NCBI GenBank assembly: GCA_019359695.1 | Contig: JAHHGV010000031.1 | Span: 50,401 to 114,400, forward strand | From: Brasilonema angustatum HA4187-MV1 | GTDB lineage: Bacteria; Cyanobacteriota; Cyanobacteriia; Cyanobacteriales; Nostocaceae | Direction: 5' to 3' | Length of the DNA stretch: 64,000 bases | In this document: positions 36,513-46,274 of the stretch, one piece after another | Numbering within the stretch: position 1 is the first letter of the stretch | Layout of the letters: each line of letters starts with the position of its first letter | Notes under the pieces: generated by a model | What the model saw: the letters and a program-made list of their open reading frames with translations, nothing else | What the model was told of the DNA's origin: nothing | Database searches by the model: none | Program-made: the position numbers and the translations under genes

Positions 36513-37933
36513 AGTTTATTCCTCACAATTGAAAAACCTAACAAAAAACTTTGCTTGTCCTGTGCTTTGGATCAAAGCGATTTGAGCTTTTGGCAGCTAA
36601 GCTCTTAGCATAGCTTTCTCGACAATCAACACAACTACGTTGATATATTTCCCTATAATTGTTCATCTTGAACAGTTTTTTTACCTGACAGCCACTGGCA
36701 GACCCAAGCTTGCGTAACACTTGTTCGTATGTCCCCTCGGCAGATACTGCCTCTGATAATTTTATCTTTACAATTTGTAAATTTTATAAATATATTTTTC
36801 CCCTATAAATGCACCCTCAACTGCCACCATCGGTTTTTACTGTTTTTAAAGATGCAAGGATACTACCTAAAATACTCAATCAACTAAGAAAGTGTATTTT
36901 AAAGAACATTTGACTCAGTATAGCATGATTATTTATTACTATGTAAAGAGCAAAATATGAGTAATTATGCTGTGTTATTGTTCAAGGTGCTGAATGTGGA
37001 ATTTATAGTTAAATTAGTATTTGCAACAATTACTTTAATTTCTTCCTAGTAGAGATCGCCAAAAAAAACCACTATTCAAAATCCACGAAAAGCTTGTAAT
37101 ACAAGCTTTTTGAATTTTGAGAGAAGTTTGTAGCGCTCAGGAAATCTTCGTAAGCGCAAAGCGCACGCAATCATGTGTTAGCCGTAAGGCGTGCCATAGG
37201 TATACAAAGCAGCATTTTTGGAGGAGACTCCAATCTATGCCCTATGCCTGCGGTACGGCTGCCCTAACGGGTACCCTGCATTAACGGTGATAAGCGAATG
37301 CGTGAATTCCAAAGCAGCAGTCGTGTGTTGTGCCAATAGTAATCATGACCATTACTAAAAGCAACAAGATATTGTCTGTATCTAGCCTTGAGGCAAATTT
37401 ATAAGCAAAGGAGATATTTCCGTTATCTTGCGTTTAAGAAGAAAACGGTTGCAATTTTGTTTGTCAGATCTCATACATTTAAACTGCGAATTTTCTTGTT
37501 ATGAGTCATTAGTAAGACCAGCACGATGCAGCAGGTGAGACCAGCGCCTAGGTCGGGAGACCCTCCTGCATAGCGCTGGCTCTCCAACGCAGTGGCTCAA
37601 CGGACAGGTGTCTCAAGTCGGGAAACCCGCCCACGGCACTGTCCTCCCCTACGAAGAGTGCTGGTTCACCAAGACGGGGGCTCGTCTCACCTGTTAAGCG
37701 TATTTCTTGTAGAGAGTAACGCTAATTCAAGAGAGTAACGCTAATTCAATAGTCGCCCAAAAAGTTAGATTTACCAACACCAAGTAACTAATCAATTCAA
37801 AATGTACAAGGGAAAAAACCAGTCATTGTAGAAAGTCTAGCCAATAGCCGTATACAAATCAAATGCGGGACAGCTTACAAGTTATAGCCAACACATTTTT
37901 AGCACGATTAATAGCAAAAGCCCAACAGATAAG
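36513..37933. other. 1.4-kb gene-free region with palindromic repeats
   Basis: The left half holds the pilQ promoter and AT-rich DNA, with only short frames and no protein character. From 37140 to 37290 and especially 37520-37700 there are GC-rich dyads. Examples are GGTCGGGAGACC, AGCGCTGGCTCTCC facing GCGCCTAGG, and GTCGGGAAACCCGCC, ending in GCTCGTCTCACCTG that mirrors CAGGTGAGACCAGC at the start. This outer pairing makes the 37530-37695 block one large hairpin element. The direct repeat AGAGTAACGCTAATTCAA occurs twice near 37715-37748. Confidence 0.6.
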
Positions 37934-37942
37934 GTGAAATTA

Positions 37943-38839
37943 ATGCCAACGCAGAAAGCTTTAGCGATTGATGCAACTAGAGTAGAAGGTGGCAGGCGTA
38001 TACTTCCTAGACGACCTGTGTTATCTAGCCACCATGCTAAATGGGAAAACTTATATTTGGAGTATCACATTCAACCAGAGTATGAAAGCCCTGAACATTA
38101 TGCATCCCATTATACACTTGCTATTCGTCTCCGTAGTCAATCACATTTGGAACGATCGCTTGGTGATTGCCACAAAACTGAAAGTCCTATCCCTGGCGAT
38201 GTGGCGATTATTCCTCCCCAAACCATCCACAAGGTATCTTCTTCTCAAGAGTCAGAATTTATTGCTTTGTGCTTAAATTCTGAGTTTGTCTCAAATATTG
38301 CTGGTGATTTAGTTAATCAGGATGTTGTGGAGATTATACCACACTTTTCCAAGCCTGATCCCTTAATTTATCAAATTGGGCTTGCCCTTAAGACAGCACT
38401 GGAATCAGATAGGTCGCCTAGCCGTCTTTATGCTGAATCAATGGCAACTGCACTATCAGCTCATCTCTTGCAGCATTACTCTGCGCCTAAGCACAAATTT
38501 CCAGAATATCAAGGAGGATTGCCGAAATATAAACTACAGCGAGTCATTGAATTTATTATCGACAATTTGGCAGATAATTTACTCCTTGACATCATGGCAA
38601 AAGAAGCAGGCATAAGTCAGTACCACTTCTGCCGCTTGTTCAAGCAGTCTACTGGGCTTTCTCCCTACCAATATGTGATGCACTGCCGCATTGAGCGTGC
38701 TAGGATGCTGCTGCTACAGAATAAACAAAAAATTTCTGAAGTGGCGTCACAAGTAGGTTTTGCTGATCAAAGTCAATTCACACGTCACTTCAAGCGCGTA
38801 CTGGGAGTAACACCCAAAGAAATTCGTGCAAAAATTTAG
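37943..38839 (+). CDS. AraC family transcriptional regulator
   Basis: This is a regulator of about 298 residues. The N-terminal two-thirds form a cupin-like sensor (SPIPGDVAIIPPQTIHKVSS). The C-terminal ~100 residues are the double helix-turn-helix AraC domain: ILLDIMAKEAGISQYHFCRL-type first HTH (here LLLDIMAKEAG), and second HTH ISEVASQVGFADQSQFTRHF. The ATG at 37943 has AAGGTG 7 nt upstream; a GTG three codons earlier is possible. The nearest downstream gene encodes a Dps protein, which is a plausible target but unproven. Confidence 0.9.
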   Translation: MPTQKALAIDATRVEGGRRILPRRPVLSSHHAKWENLYLEYHIQPEYESPEHYASHYTLAIRLRSQSHLERSLGDCHKTESPIPGDVAIIPPQTIHKVSSSQESEFIALCLNSEFVSNIAGDLVNQDVVEIIPHFSKPDPLIYQIGLALKTALESDRSPSRLYAESMATALSAHLLQHYSAPKHKFPEYQGGLPKYKLQRVIEFIIDNLADNLLLDIMAKEAGISQYHFCRLFKQSTGLSPYQYVMHCRIERARMLLLQNKQKISEVASQVGFADQSQFTRHFKRVLGVTPKEIRAKI

Positions 38840-39261
38840 CAAGAATATCACAAAATAGCAAGAATCTTCTAGACAGTAGTAATCAGGATTTCATATACCT
38901 TTAAATAAACATCAATGTCCCTATTAATCTCGGCTAGTGGTATTCGATCCAAAAGATTCTCCTAAGAGTTCCCCTTGGAAACACAGGACTCATTTATTGC
39001 CGCTCAAATTCGTCGGCAAGGTTGTTTATTTAACAACTCTTGCGATCAAACAAAGAAGCTGGGAGATAACATCCTCCCTTATCCCCCGCATTTCTTGTTG
39101 TGGTGCCCAGAAATAGTCCTGCCAAATTCAAGGGATTGGGAGAAATCGAATCAGAGTGATGAGTGTTGCGGTGCATCTCCAAAGAGACGTTTGCAAAAAA
39201 CTGCTTACTGGACGTTTTACCACTACGTCCTTTTCTTATCTGGAGAAATAAAGGAGAGCGT
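38840..39261. other. 422-bp gap between araC-type gene and dps
   Basis: It contains a 96-codon frame without family resemblance that overlaps the dps start, and no clear repeats. The dps Shine-Dalgarno AAGGAG lies at 39251-39256. It is probably the dps promoter region. Confidence 0.5.
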
Positions 39262-39810
39262 ATGAGCGACAATTGTAAGCTTCGCTGTACTCGCCCTGAT
39301 ACTATTCGCCATAGTACAACTTTAGAAGTTCAAGCGCAACTGATTGACATCCTCAACCAAACGCTGGCAACTACTATTGATCTTAAGACTCAGTTCAGGC
39401 AAGCCCGTTGGAATGTGAAAAGCATGAACTTTCATCCTTCACACAAATTATTTCACGAAATTGCAATTGAACTAGAGTTGTACATTGATATGCTTGCTCA
39501 GAGAATAACAACTCTTGGTGGTTTAGCCAGAGGAACAGCTCGATCTGCTGTCAAACATTCAGTCTTACCTGAATACCCCTTTCATCTTACACAAAGTCAA
39601 GAACACATAGCATCCCTAGCAGAGCGTCTATCCATCTATGCCTCTTTGCTATGGGAGAATATTGACCGCACTGCTATTTTGGGGGATGCTGAGACAGCGT
39701 ACATCTACGCAGAAATCTCTAGCGTCATTGACAAGCATTTGTGGTTTTTGGATGAACAGCTGATGACCTCATGCTTTGATGAGGATCATCGAGTAGTTTC
39801 TCATAACTAA
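39262..39810 (+). CDS. dps: Dps-family ferritin-like protein with altered ferroxidase site
   Basis: This 182-residue Dps-type miniferritin would store iron and detoxify peroxide in a 12-subunit shell. The ATG at 39262 has a perfect AAGGAG 6 nt upstream. The core aligns with E. coli Dps from HWNVKG to QLGG. At the ferroxidase ligands, His51 is Arg (in ARWNVKS), His63 is kept, Asp67 is His, Asp78 is kept and Glu82 is Gln. So three of the five ligands differ. Cyanobacteria have Dps variants with His-rich centres, and this may be one. The AraC regulator upstream may control it. Confidence 0.88.
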   Translation: MSDNCKLRCTRPDTIRHSTTLEVQAQLIDILNQTLATTIDLKTQFRQARWNVKSMNFHPSHKLFHEIAIELELYIDMLAQRITTLGGLARGTARSAVKHSVLPEYPFHLTQSQEHIASLAERLSIYASLLWENIDRTAILGDAETAYIYAEISSVIDKHLWFLDEQLMTSCFDEDHRVVSHN

Positions 39811-40121
39811 AGAAACAACTGTCGAAAATCTCCAAAGTTCCACAGTTGCCACAACCGGACGGCAGGTGCTAAAACTCGGGCGTTTGCCCACAAGGGCGCA
39901 CTGCCTCTGGAACCCGTGTTAGGCGCTGTTCACTGAGTACAGGATGGCACAATTTCGTAGCGATTATTGGCTAAGGTGCGGTTATCTCAAGCCAAACCAC
40001 AGTGCTACGGAATAAGGAAAAACTGTACTCAGATTAACCAAACATTTTCTAGCTAAATTTTGTGGCTAAATTTATAATTACATATAAAGATTAACTGATT
40101 TAATTTTTCTATTTTTAATTA
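39811..40121. repeat. 311-bp gap with palindromic repeat
   Basis: At about 39846-39927 there is an imperfect dyad element (AACCGGACGGCAGGTGC, then CGGGCGTTTGCCC and GGAACCCGTGTTAGG). No coding frame is seen in the rest. Confidence 0.5.
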
Positions 40122-40838
40122 TTAGGGGTTGACGTTAATCCTTCCACGACATACTAACTTTCCTGGGATAAGAGTTAATTCTTGGATATCAACATCCGAT
40201 CCCAGATTGAAAGAAAGTTCTTTGTGACTAGGCTCAAGTAGCCCTCCTGTATCGGTTTTAACTTGAATTGATGAGAGTTGCAACTCCTGTGTGCTAACTA
40301 GCTGCGGACTCATACTAATATCTAAATGAGTAGGCTTACCTTCGTCTGCCAAAATAGCGAAGAGTGTTGCTTTACTCTGGTCAAGGTCAATTTTTTTCCA
40401 AGTTATGGACTCGGATTTGAAGTGGTGTTCTGGTAAAAGTTCAACCACAACCTCATGTAAAGCAGTTGATAACAAGGTAGATGATACAGACGCATTGAGA
40501 TCCTCCTGTGATTGGATCAATTCACCAACTACTGGTACTGTTTCTAATAGTCGTAGTGGTTGTCCTTTGAGTACTGAGCCAATATTGATACGAATATTTT
40601 CTGCAACTAGTTGAATTTGTGTAAGATGGAGACCTCGATATACAGCATGACTGGCAAAAACAGATACCCAAGGAATGCAACCAGACAGAAGTTGGCGATC
40701 GCTGGCTCTGATTTCCACTTCCAGTTGAGAGACTTGGCTCACTTGAGTTTTCAGCCACAGCTTGAGTGCTGCTGTCAACACATTTGTGACAATACGTGTT
40801 TTGTGTGATTTTTTCGAGTGTAAATGAGACTCTTGCAT
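40122..40838 (-). CDS. DUF2993 (LmeA-like) protein
   Basis: This 238-residue protein of the DUF2993 family includes mycobacterial LmeA, a phospholipid-binding periplasmic protein. Diagnostic stretches are VEIRASDRQLLSGCIPWVSV, GLHLTQIQLVAENIRINIGS and GQPLRLLETVPVVGELIQSQ. No clear signal peptide is visible; the N-terminus is basic and amphipathic (HSKKSHKTRIVTNVLTAALK). A lipid-binding role at the membrane is an inference from the family. It is divergent from the pseudouridine synthase gene. Confidence 0.88.
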   Translation of the reverse strand: MQESHLHSKKSHKTRIVTNVLTAALKLWLKTQVSQVSQLEVEIRASDRQLLSGCIPWVSVFASHAVYRGLHLTQIQLVAENIRINIGSVLKGQPLRLLETVPVVGELIQSQEDLNASVSSTLLSTALHEVVVELLPEHHFKSESITWKKIDLDQSKATLFAILADEGKPTHLDISMSPQLVSTQELQLSSIQVKTDTGGLLEPSHKELSFNLGSDVDIQELTLIPGKLVCRGRINVNP

Positions 40839-40998
40839 CTAACCGTTTTGCTTATGATTATTCTAATTGACAGATACCTAGAATTTTTACGCTATGTTAA
40901 TGTAGCGTTTTGGGCAACTAATGAGAAAATGTAGAAAAATTATTTGCTGATTAACATTTTGATTGATTATCATTTGATTGATTATCAGTACTTCCCAC

Positions 40999-41757
40999 AT
41001 GCAGGCACGGTTACAAAAAATTCTTTCTCAATGGGGTATAGCCTCACGTCGTGAAGCTGAAGAAATGATCAGGCAGTCACGCGTGCTCATCAATGGTGAA
41101 TTGGCACATTTGGGTCAAAAGGCTGATCCCCAAACAGATGCTATCACGGTTGACGGAAAGGTAGTGTCTGTCCTACAGCGCCCTAACCTTATTTACTTAT
41201 TACTGCACAAACCATTCGGAGTGCTTACCACTTGTGAAGATCCACTAAACAGACCTACTGTATTAGACTTACTTCCTAAACAAATAAGTTCCGGTCAAGG
41301 TCTTCACCCAGTAGGTCGGTTAGATATAGACTCTACAGGAGCATTAATACTTACAAACGATGGAGATCTTACTTTTGGTCTAACTCATCCCAGTCACAGT
41401 ATTTCTAAAACATATCGTGTTTTGGTCAAAGGACATCCTTCACAAGAAGTGCTACAGATGTGGCGTCAGGGTGTGGTATTGGAGGAGACAAAAACACGAC
41501 CAGCACAAGTACGAGTGATAGAAAAGTTTGTTTCTTCTTGCTGCTTAGAAATTATTTTGAAGGAGGGGAGAAATCGTCAGATTCGCCGTGTTGCTCAACA
41601 ATTGGGATACCCAGTTATTGAACTACATCGCACTGCTATCGGTTCTATTCAATTACAAACGCCTGGAAAAGCTCACTTAGGTGAAGGTAAGTATCGTCAT
41701 CTAGAAGAGTTTGAAATTCATTTTTTAAAAAAAGCAATTGCAGCAGTTTCCTATTAA
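40999..41757 (+). CDS. Pseudouridine synthase (RsuA/RluB family)
   Basis: This is an rRNA-modifying enzyme of about 252 residues. An N-terminal S4 domain (MQARLQKILSQWGIASRREA) precedes the catalytic domain with the family motif GRLDIDSTGALILTNDG, which contains the catalytic Asp, and with KEGRNRQIRRVAQQLGYPV near the end. The ATG at 40999 is preferred; a TTG at 40978 is also in frame. It probably acts on 23S (RluB) or 16S (RsuA) rRNA, and the two are hard to separate here. It is 32 nt upstream of the RodZ-like gene. Confidence 0.93.
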   Translation: MQARLQKILSQWGIASRREAEEMIRQSRVLINGELAHLGQKADPQTDAITVDGKVVSVLQRPNLIYLLLHKPFGVLTTCEDPLNRPTVLDLLPKQISSGQGLHPVGRLDIDSTGALILTNDGDLTFGLTHPSHSISKTYRVLVKGHPSQEVLQMWRQGVVLEETKTRPAQVRVIEKFVSSCCLEIILKEGRNRQIRRVAQQLGYPVIELHRTAIGSIQLQTPGKAHLGEGKYRHLEEFEIHFLKKAIAAVSY

Positions 41758-41789
41758 AGATTCAGTGTGGTTAAGGAGTGTAACAGTAT

Positions 41790-42602
41790 ATGACGTGGCA
41801 AACAAAGAAAGACAAGGATGAGTCAATACCTTCATTCGAGCAACAAAGAGCCGAAATTCTCGCCCAAATGGGTGCTCAACTGTTGGCGTTACGCTTGGGA
41901 CAGGGTTTATCGCTAGAGGAAATGGTCCTTTTGACCAAAATTCCCCAACGACTATTAGAGGCGATAGAACAAGGTGATTTGACTAAACTCCCAGAGCCAA
42001 TTTACACTCAGGGTTTGATACGGCAATTTGCTGATGCACTAGGGTTGAATGGCGCAGAGTTTTCCACTACTTTTCCTACAGATATAGACCAGTTCAGCCA
42101 AAACTTAGGTTGGAAAACGACATCAGCGAGTCAATTACGCCCTGTCCATCTTTATGTACTATACGTATTTTTAATTTTTTGCTCCGTCAGTGGTTTGTCT
42201 AAGTTACTCAACGCAACAACATTACAAGCAACTTATAACCAAAATAACCAGAAAGAACAAACACAGCCCCTAGCACAACAACAAACCACCCAAAATCAAA
42301 AAGTACAACTTGTTCAAGCTGTCAGTAAATTATCTGACAACGCCATAGAACCGCAGCAGGTGCAAATTGGTGTGACATTTAAACAGACATCTTGGATAAA
42401 AGTGGTAGCCGATGGCAAACTCCAGTACGAGGGTGAACTCCCACAGGGGACTCAACGCACTTGGATGGCCCAGGGACAACTGACAGTGAAAGCAGGTAAT
42501 GCGGGTGGCGTGTTGATGAGTGTTAACAAGCAACAAGCCAAGCAACTCGGAGAACCGGGTACAGTCAAAGAAGTGACGATCGCAGCTAATACTAGATCCT
42601 AA
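41790..42602 (+). CDS. RodZ-like helix-turn-helix membrane protein
   Basis: This is a 270-residue protein. An N-terminal XRE-type helix-turn-helix (LRLGQGLSLEEMVLLTKIPQ then RLLEAIEQGD) leads to one membrane segment (VHLYVLYVFLIFCSVSGLS, residues ~113-131). A Gln/Thr-rich linker follows, and then a DUF4115 beta domain (VGVTFKQTSWIKVVADGKLQ-like, ending with VKEVTIAANTRS). This layout is that of RodZ, which links MreB to the cell envelope. No mreB is near. It is co-directional with the pseudouridine synthase gene and converges with malQ. Confidence 0.88.
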   Translation: MTWQTKKDKDESIPSFEQQRAEILAQMGAQLLALRLGQGLSLEEMVLLTKIPQRLLEAIEQGDLTKLPEPIYTQGLIRQFADALGLNGAEFSTTFPTDIDQFSQNLGWKTTSASQLRPVHLYVLYVFLIFCSVSGLSKLLNATTLQATYNQNNQKEQTQPLAQQQTTQNQKVQLVQAVSKLSDNAIEPQQVQIGVTFKQTSWIKVVADGKLQYEGELPQGTQRTWMAQGQLTVKAGNAGGVLMSVNKQQAKQLGEPGTVKEVTIAANTRS

Positions 42603-42693
42603 GCAGAGGAAGGATGGAGAGAGTGAGGGAGTCAGAGAGTGCGGGAAAATATCCTTCCTTCCCTCCTTCTTTCCCCCTCCTTCTCTCCTCTCC

Positions 42694-44202
42694 TCACTTA
42701 GGTTGCGGCGCACGTCCACATAACTTAGTGAGATTTTGTAGGCGATCGCTCAATTCCTTAGTCAAAGCATTCGCTTGATAGCACCACTCCCAGTTACCTT
42801 CAGCTTTACTGGGGAAGTTCATCCGCGCTTCACCTCCTAAACCCAAAACATCCTGTAACGGAATAATTGCTTGATTCGCCACACAAGTCATCGCAAGTCG
42901 AATCAAATCCCAATGGATACCTTCAGGACTTTGACAACCTAAATAAAGCAACAAGTTTTGCCTTTCCTCTTCTGAGGCTGTATTGAACCAGCTTATACTT
43001 GTATCGTTGTCGTGAGTTCCGGTGTAAACGATACAATTGGGTGAATAGTTGAAAGGTAAAAATGGATTAGCAGCGTCAGAACCAAAGCCAAACTGCAAAA
43101 TTTTCATTCCAGGAAATTCATACTTATCTCGCAGCGCTTCTACTTCTGGCGTAATGACTCCCAAATCCTCCGCCATTACAGGTAGCTTACCTAATCGCTG
43201 TTTAATTGTCTCAAATAACTCTTCTCCGGGAGCTTTGATCCATTCTCCATTGATAGCTGTTTGTTCCCCTTTTTTCACAGCCCAGTAAGCTTCAAATCCT
43301 CGGAAGTGGTCAATACGGATCACATCTAGATAATCCAGCATCGCCTCAAAGCGTCCTATCCACCAGCTAAAGTCCTGGTTTTTCAATCCCTCCCAGTTAT
43401 AAATGGGGTTACCCCATAATTGACCAGTGGTGCTGAAGTAATCTGGTGGGACTCCCGCCATCAGTGCTGCTTCTCCCGTCTGTTCGTCCAAGCAAAAAAT
43501 ATGGGGATGGGACCACACGTCAGCACTGTCATGGGCTACGTAGATAGGAATATCGCCAATAATTTGAACACCGCTCATATTGGCATAGTTTTTTAGTTGC
43601 GACCACTCGCGGAAAAATTCGTATTGGGTAAACTTGTAATAAAAAATTTCCGTACCGAACTGCTGTTGTGCCCGTTCTATCGCTTCCGGTTCACGTTTGG
43701 CAAGTTCTGGCTCCCAAGTATGCCAACTTGTTCCATTATGAGCATCTTTGAGCGCCATAAACAAGGCATAATCCTCTAGCCAATAGGCTTTGCTGTCACA
43801 AAAACCAGCAAATTCCTTCTGCTGTAAGGATGTTGCCCTCTCTTTAAAATTCTCGCAGGCTTTTTTTAGCAGTTCGATTTTTATGGGCGTGACCTTGTCG
43901 TAATCTACCTTAGATTCCTGAAAAACTGGTAAATTAGCAAAGTCCTCCTCAGATAAGATACCCTGTTCTACCAATTTTTCTGGACTAATCAGCAGCTGAT
44001 TTCCAGCCATTGCTGAATAAGAAGCGTAAGGAGAGTTACCATACCCAGTTGGTCCTAGAGGTAGCACTTGCCAAAATTGTTGGCCGCTTTCTCTGAGAAA
44101 ATCAATGAACTCATAAGCTTGGATTCCTAAATCCCCAATGCCAAATCGGCTGGGAAAGGAAGTGGGATGTAGCAAAATACCGCTGGATCTGGGAAAAGGC
44201 AT
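42694..44202 (-). CDS. malQ: 4-alpha-glucanotransferase (amylomaltase)
   Basis: This GH77 enzyme of 502 residues transfers maltosyl units between alpha-1,4-glucans in glycogen turnover. It begins MPFPRSSGILLHPTSFPSRF, the classical N-terminal motif. It contains the catalytic region IRIDHFRGFEAYW (nucleophile Asp), PVMAEDLGVITPEVEALRDK (acid/base Glu and stabilising Asp) and YTGTHDNDT. The length is typical. It converges with the RodZ-like gene; the 92-bp gap has purine-rich/pyrimidine-rich inverse tracts that may act as terminator. Confidence 0.97.
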   Translation of the reverse strand: MPFPRSSGILLHPTSFPSRFGIGDLGIQAYEFIDFLRESGQQFWQVLPLGPTGYGNSPYASYSAMAGNQLLISPEKLVEQGILSEEDFANLPVFQESKVDYDKVTPIKIELLKKACENFKERATSLQQKEFAGFCDSKAYWLEDYALFMALKDAHNGTSWHTWEPELAKREPEAIERAQQQFGTEIFYYKFTQYEFFREWSQLKNYANMSGVQIIGDIPIYVAHDSADVWSHPHIFCLDEQTGEAALMAGVPPDYFSTTGQLWGNPIYNWEGLKNQDFSWWIGRFEAMLDYLDVIRIDHFRGFEAYWAVKKGEQTAINGEWIKAPGEELFETIKQRLGKLPVMAEDLGVITPEVEALRDKYEFPGMKILQFGFGSDAANPFLPFNYSPNCIVYTGTHDNDTSISWFNTASEEERQNLLLYLGCQSPEGIHWDLIRLAMTCVANQAIIPLQDVLGLGGEARMNFPSKAEGNWEWCYQANALTKELSDRLQNLTKLCGRAPQPK

Positions 44203-44230
44203 ACTGAACCTATTGTTAATGAGCGAACAA

Positions 44231-44275
44231 ATGCGCGATGCTACCTCTGGGCAGCTCCTTCTGGGAGCATCGCAT
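44231..44275. repeat. Palindromic repeat upstream of malQ
   Basis: GCGATGCT (44235-44242) pairs with AGCATCGC (44266-44273) around an inner imperfect hairpin. It is a dispersed REP-like element in the gap between divergent malQ and the Nudix gene. Confidence 0.6.
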
Positions 44276-44370
44276 TGAATCTATCACAGAACTAGTAACT
44301 GGGGATGCATCCAGTAACCTGACATTGATTGTCCTTTGCCTTTGATTAAATGACAAATGACTAATAACTC

Positions 44371-44802
44371 ATGACTTACCGAAATCCTGCTCCAACAGTT
44401 GATATCATCATCGAATTAATCGACCGTCCTCATCGACCAATAGTGTTAATTGAGCGACATAATCCCCCTTTAGGTTGGGCTATCCCCGGTGGTTTTGTAG
44501 ATTACGGAGAATCTGTTGAGATAGCAGCACAGCGCGAGGCTTTGGAAGAGACTAGCTTGCAGGTGAAGTTGGTTGAACAATTTCATGTGTATTCTGATCC
44601 CAGCCGTGATCCCCGCAAGCACACACTCAGTGTTGTGTTTTTGGCAACAGCAACGGGAGAACCCAAAGCAGGGGATGATGCTAAGGCTATAGAAATTTTT
44701 GAGTCTTGGCGTGTGCCACTGAATTTATGCTTTGACCATGATAAAATTTTGCAGGATTATTGGCGATATCGGCATTATGGGATACGTCCGAGGTTGGATT
44801 AA
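44371..44802 (+). CDS. Nudix hydrolase
   Basis: This is a 143-residue Nudix protein. The Nudix box [20 protein letters not shown] continues with ETSLQV (residues ~45-70), matching the GX5EX7REUXEEXGU pattern with Thr-Ser in place of the last glycine region. Such enzymes hydrolyse nucleoside diphosphates linked to another group; the short size and ADP-ribose-type motif do not fix the substrate. It is co-directional with ridA, 42 nt upstream of it. Confidence 0.9.
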   Translation: MTYRNPAPTVDIIIELIDRPHRPIVLIERHNPPLGWAIPGGFVDYGESVEIAAQREALEETSLQVKLVEQFHVYSDPSRDPRKHTLSVVFLATATGEPKAGDDAKAIEIFESWRVPLNLCFDHDKILQDYWRYRHYGIRPRLD

Positions 44803-44844
44803 CTGTTAAACCACCAAGACGCAAAAAGCGCAAAGTATAGAGAT

Positions 44845-45240
44845 ATGAGTAGAAGGGTTATTCGTACAAATCAAGCACCTGCACCTGTGGGACCGTATAA
44901 TCAAGCGATTGTCGCGTCTGGTGAAATGATTTTTGTCGCTGGGCAAATTCCTCTTGATCCCAGTACGGGAAAGATTGTTGGTGAAGGGAATGTAACAGGG
45001 CAGACTCAACAGGTGATGGCAAATTTAGAAGCAATTCTCACATCTGCTGGGGCGAGTTTTGAGGATGTGGTGAAAACAACTGTGTTCTTGGCGGATATGA
45101 ATGATTTTGCTGCGGTAAATGCGGTATATGCAAAGTATTTTGATGAGGCGACAGCGCCTGCGCGTGCGTGTGTACAGGTATCGCGTTTACCCAAGGATGT
45201 ATTGGTGGAGATTGAGTGTATTGCCGTGATTTCAGGGTGA
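44845..45240 (+). CDS. ridA: RidA family 2-iminobutanoate/2-iminopropanoate deaminase
   Basis: This 131-residue trimeric enzyme hydrolyses reactive enamine/imine intermediates from PLP enzymes. Family motifs are [29 protein letters not shown], the substrate-binding Arg in [12 protein letters not shown], and VEIECIAV at the end. The length is typical. The stop codon lies 1 nt from the end of the oppositely oriented tnpB, so the insertion stopped right at the ridA end without damaging it. Confidence 0.96.
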   Translation: MSRRVIRTNQAPAPVGPYNQAIVASGEMIFVAGQIPLDPSTGKIVGEGNVTGQTQQVMANLEAILTSAGASFEDVVKTTVFLADMNDFAAVNAVYAKYFDEATAPARACVQVSRLPKDVLVEIECIAVISG

Positions 45241-45244
45241 ACTA

Positions 45245-45275
45245 CCTACACTGACTGAGTACAGTACAGTGTAGG
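45245..45275 (-). other. Hairpin at the right end of the tnpB element
   Basis: A 9-bp perfect stem, CCTACACTG/CAGTGTAGG with a 13-nt loop, overlaps the last codons of tnpB. IS605-type elements carry subterminal hairpins at this end, and the guide RNA (reRNA) of TnpB overlaps the gene's 3' end. This hairpin is therefore the probable element end, only a few bases from the ridA stop codon. Confidence 0.6.
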
Positions 45276-46163
45276 CTTCCGGCGTCATCGACAGATGCCT
45301 TTCCACCTTTGGGCTTATTGGTCTTACTCCGCCTCGGCACGGCAATAACGGGGTTCCCTCCGTCATTTGATAATATCCGAATTCCTTCTTTCCTGATGTT
45401 TAGTGCTGCATTACCATCACGATCATGATGAGTCTTGCAATTGGGACAATCCCATTCACGGATATCAAGCGTTAACTCATCAAGAACATGACCACAGGAT
45501 GAACAGGTTTTGGAACTAGGGAAAAATCTTCCTATCTTTACAAGCTGTCCATCTTTAGCTTTCAACTTGTAATCTAGAAAGTTAACGAACATTCCCCAGC
45601 CAACATCGGATATTGACTTTGATAGCTTCCGGTTTCGTACCATTCCCTTGACATTGAGGTTTTCCACAACGATGACTTTGCTTTCGTCTACCAGTTTCCT
45701 ACTTAGCTTGTGTAGGAAATCCTGACGGGAATTCAATACTCGTTCGTGAACCTTGGCTACGAGTTTTTTGTACTTGTTTGTTGAATTGCTACCTTTAACC
45801 TTACGAGCAAACTTTTTCTGCTTTCTAGCTAGATTCTTCTCATGACGCTTTAGGTGTTTTGGATTGGAATGCTTGGTAACTTGTTCGCCATCATGAACAA
45901 TAGCAAAGTCTTTCAAGCCAAGGTCAATACCTACTATTTTGTCGCCTTTTGGTTGATCTGCATCACCATCAACTTCACAAAGAACAGACGCAAAGTATTT
46001 GTCTGTAGGAGTCTTGCTTATAGTAACTGTCTTGATCTGCCCCTCAATCGGTCTATGAAGAACTGCCTTAACAACACCAATTTTTGGAATTTCCAAACAA
46101 TTACCCACAACTTTTACGTTTTGAGGATATTGGATTGATTGCTTATGGTGCTTTGACTTGAAC

Positions 46164-46274
46164 CTAGTAGGACATAATTTATAAAAACCGTGTTTTCATC
46201 CCTCATGGAACTTGCGTTGAATAAGCGTTTTACAGAAAACAAAAACACGGGTTTTAACGATTAAGGACTACTAG
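46164..46274. mobile_element. 107-bp MITE inserted in tnpB
   Basis: The insertion is bounded by CTAG on both sides (46164-46167 and 46271-46274). One copy of CTAG is removed when the tnpB frame is restored, so it is either a 4-bp target duplication or a TA duplication within CTAG, as with IS630-type elements. The ends are imperfect inverted repeats, CTAGTAGGACATAAT against CTAGTAGTCCTTAAT, followed by AAAAACCGTGTTTT and AAAACCCGTGTTTT. It has no coding capacity. Confidence 0.85.

Noticed and set aside
36538..36720. 60-codon minus-strand frame upstream of pilQ
   Set aside because: Cys-rich but without homology-like features or a ribosome-binding site.
37520..37700. Possible structured RNA gene or tRNA in the GC-rich block
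   Set aside because: The symmetry is that of dispersed palindromic repeats; no tRNA cloverleaf or T-loop consensus is seen.
38975..39265. 96-codon frame upstream of dps
   Set aside because: No recognisable features; it overlaps the dps ribosome-binding site and start, where dps has a clear signal.
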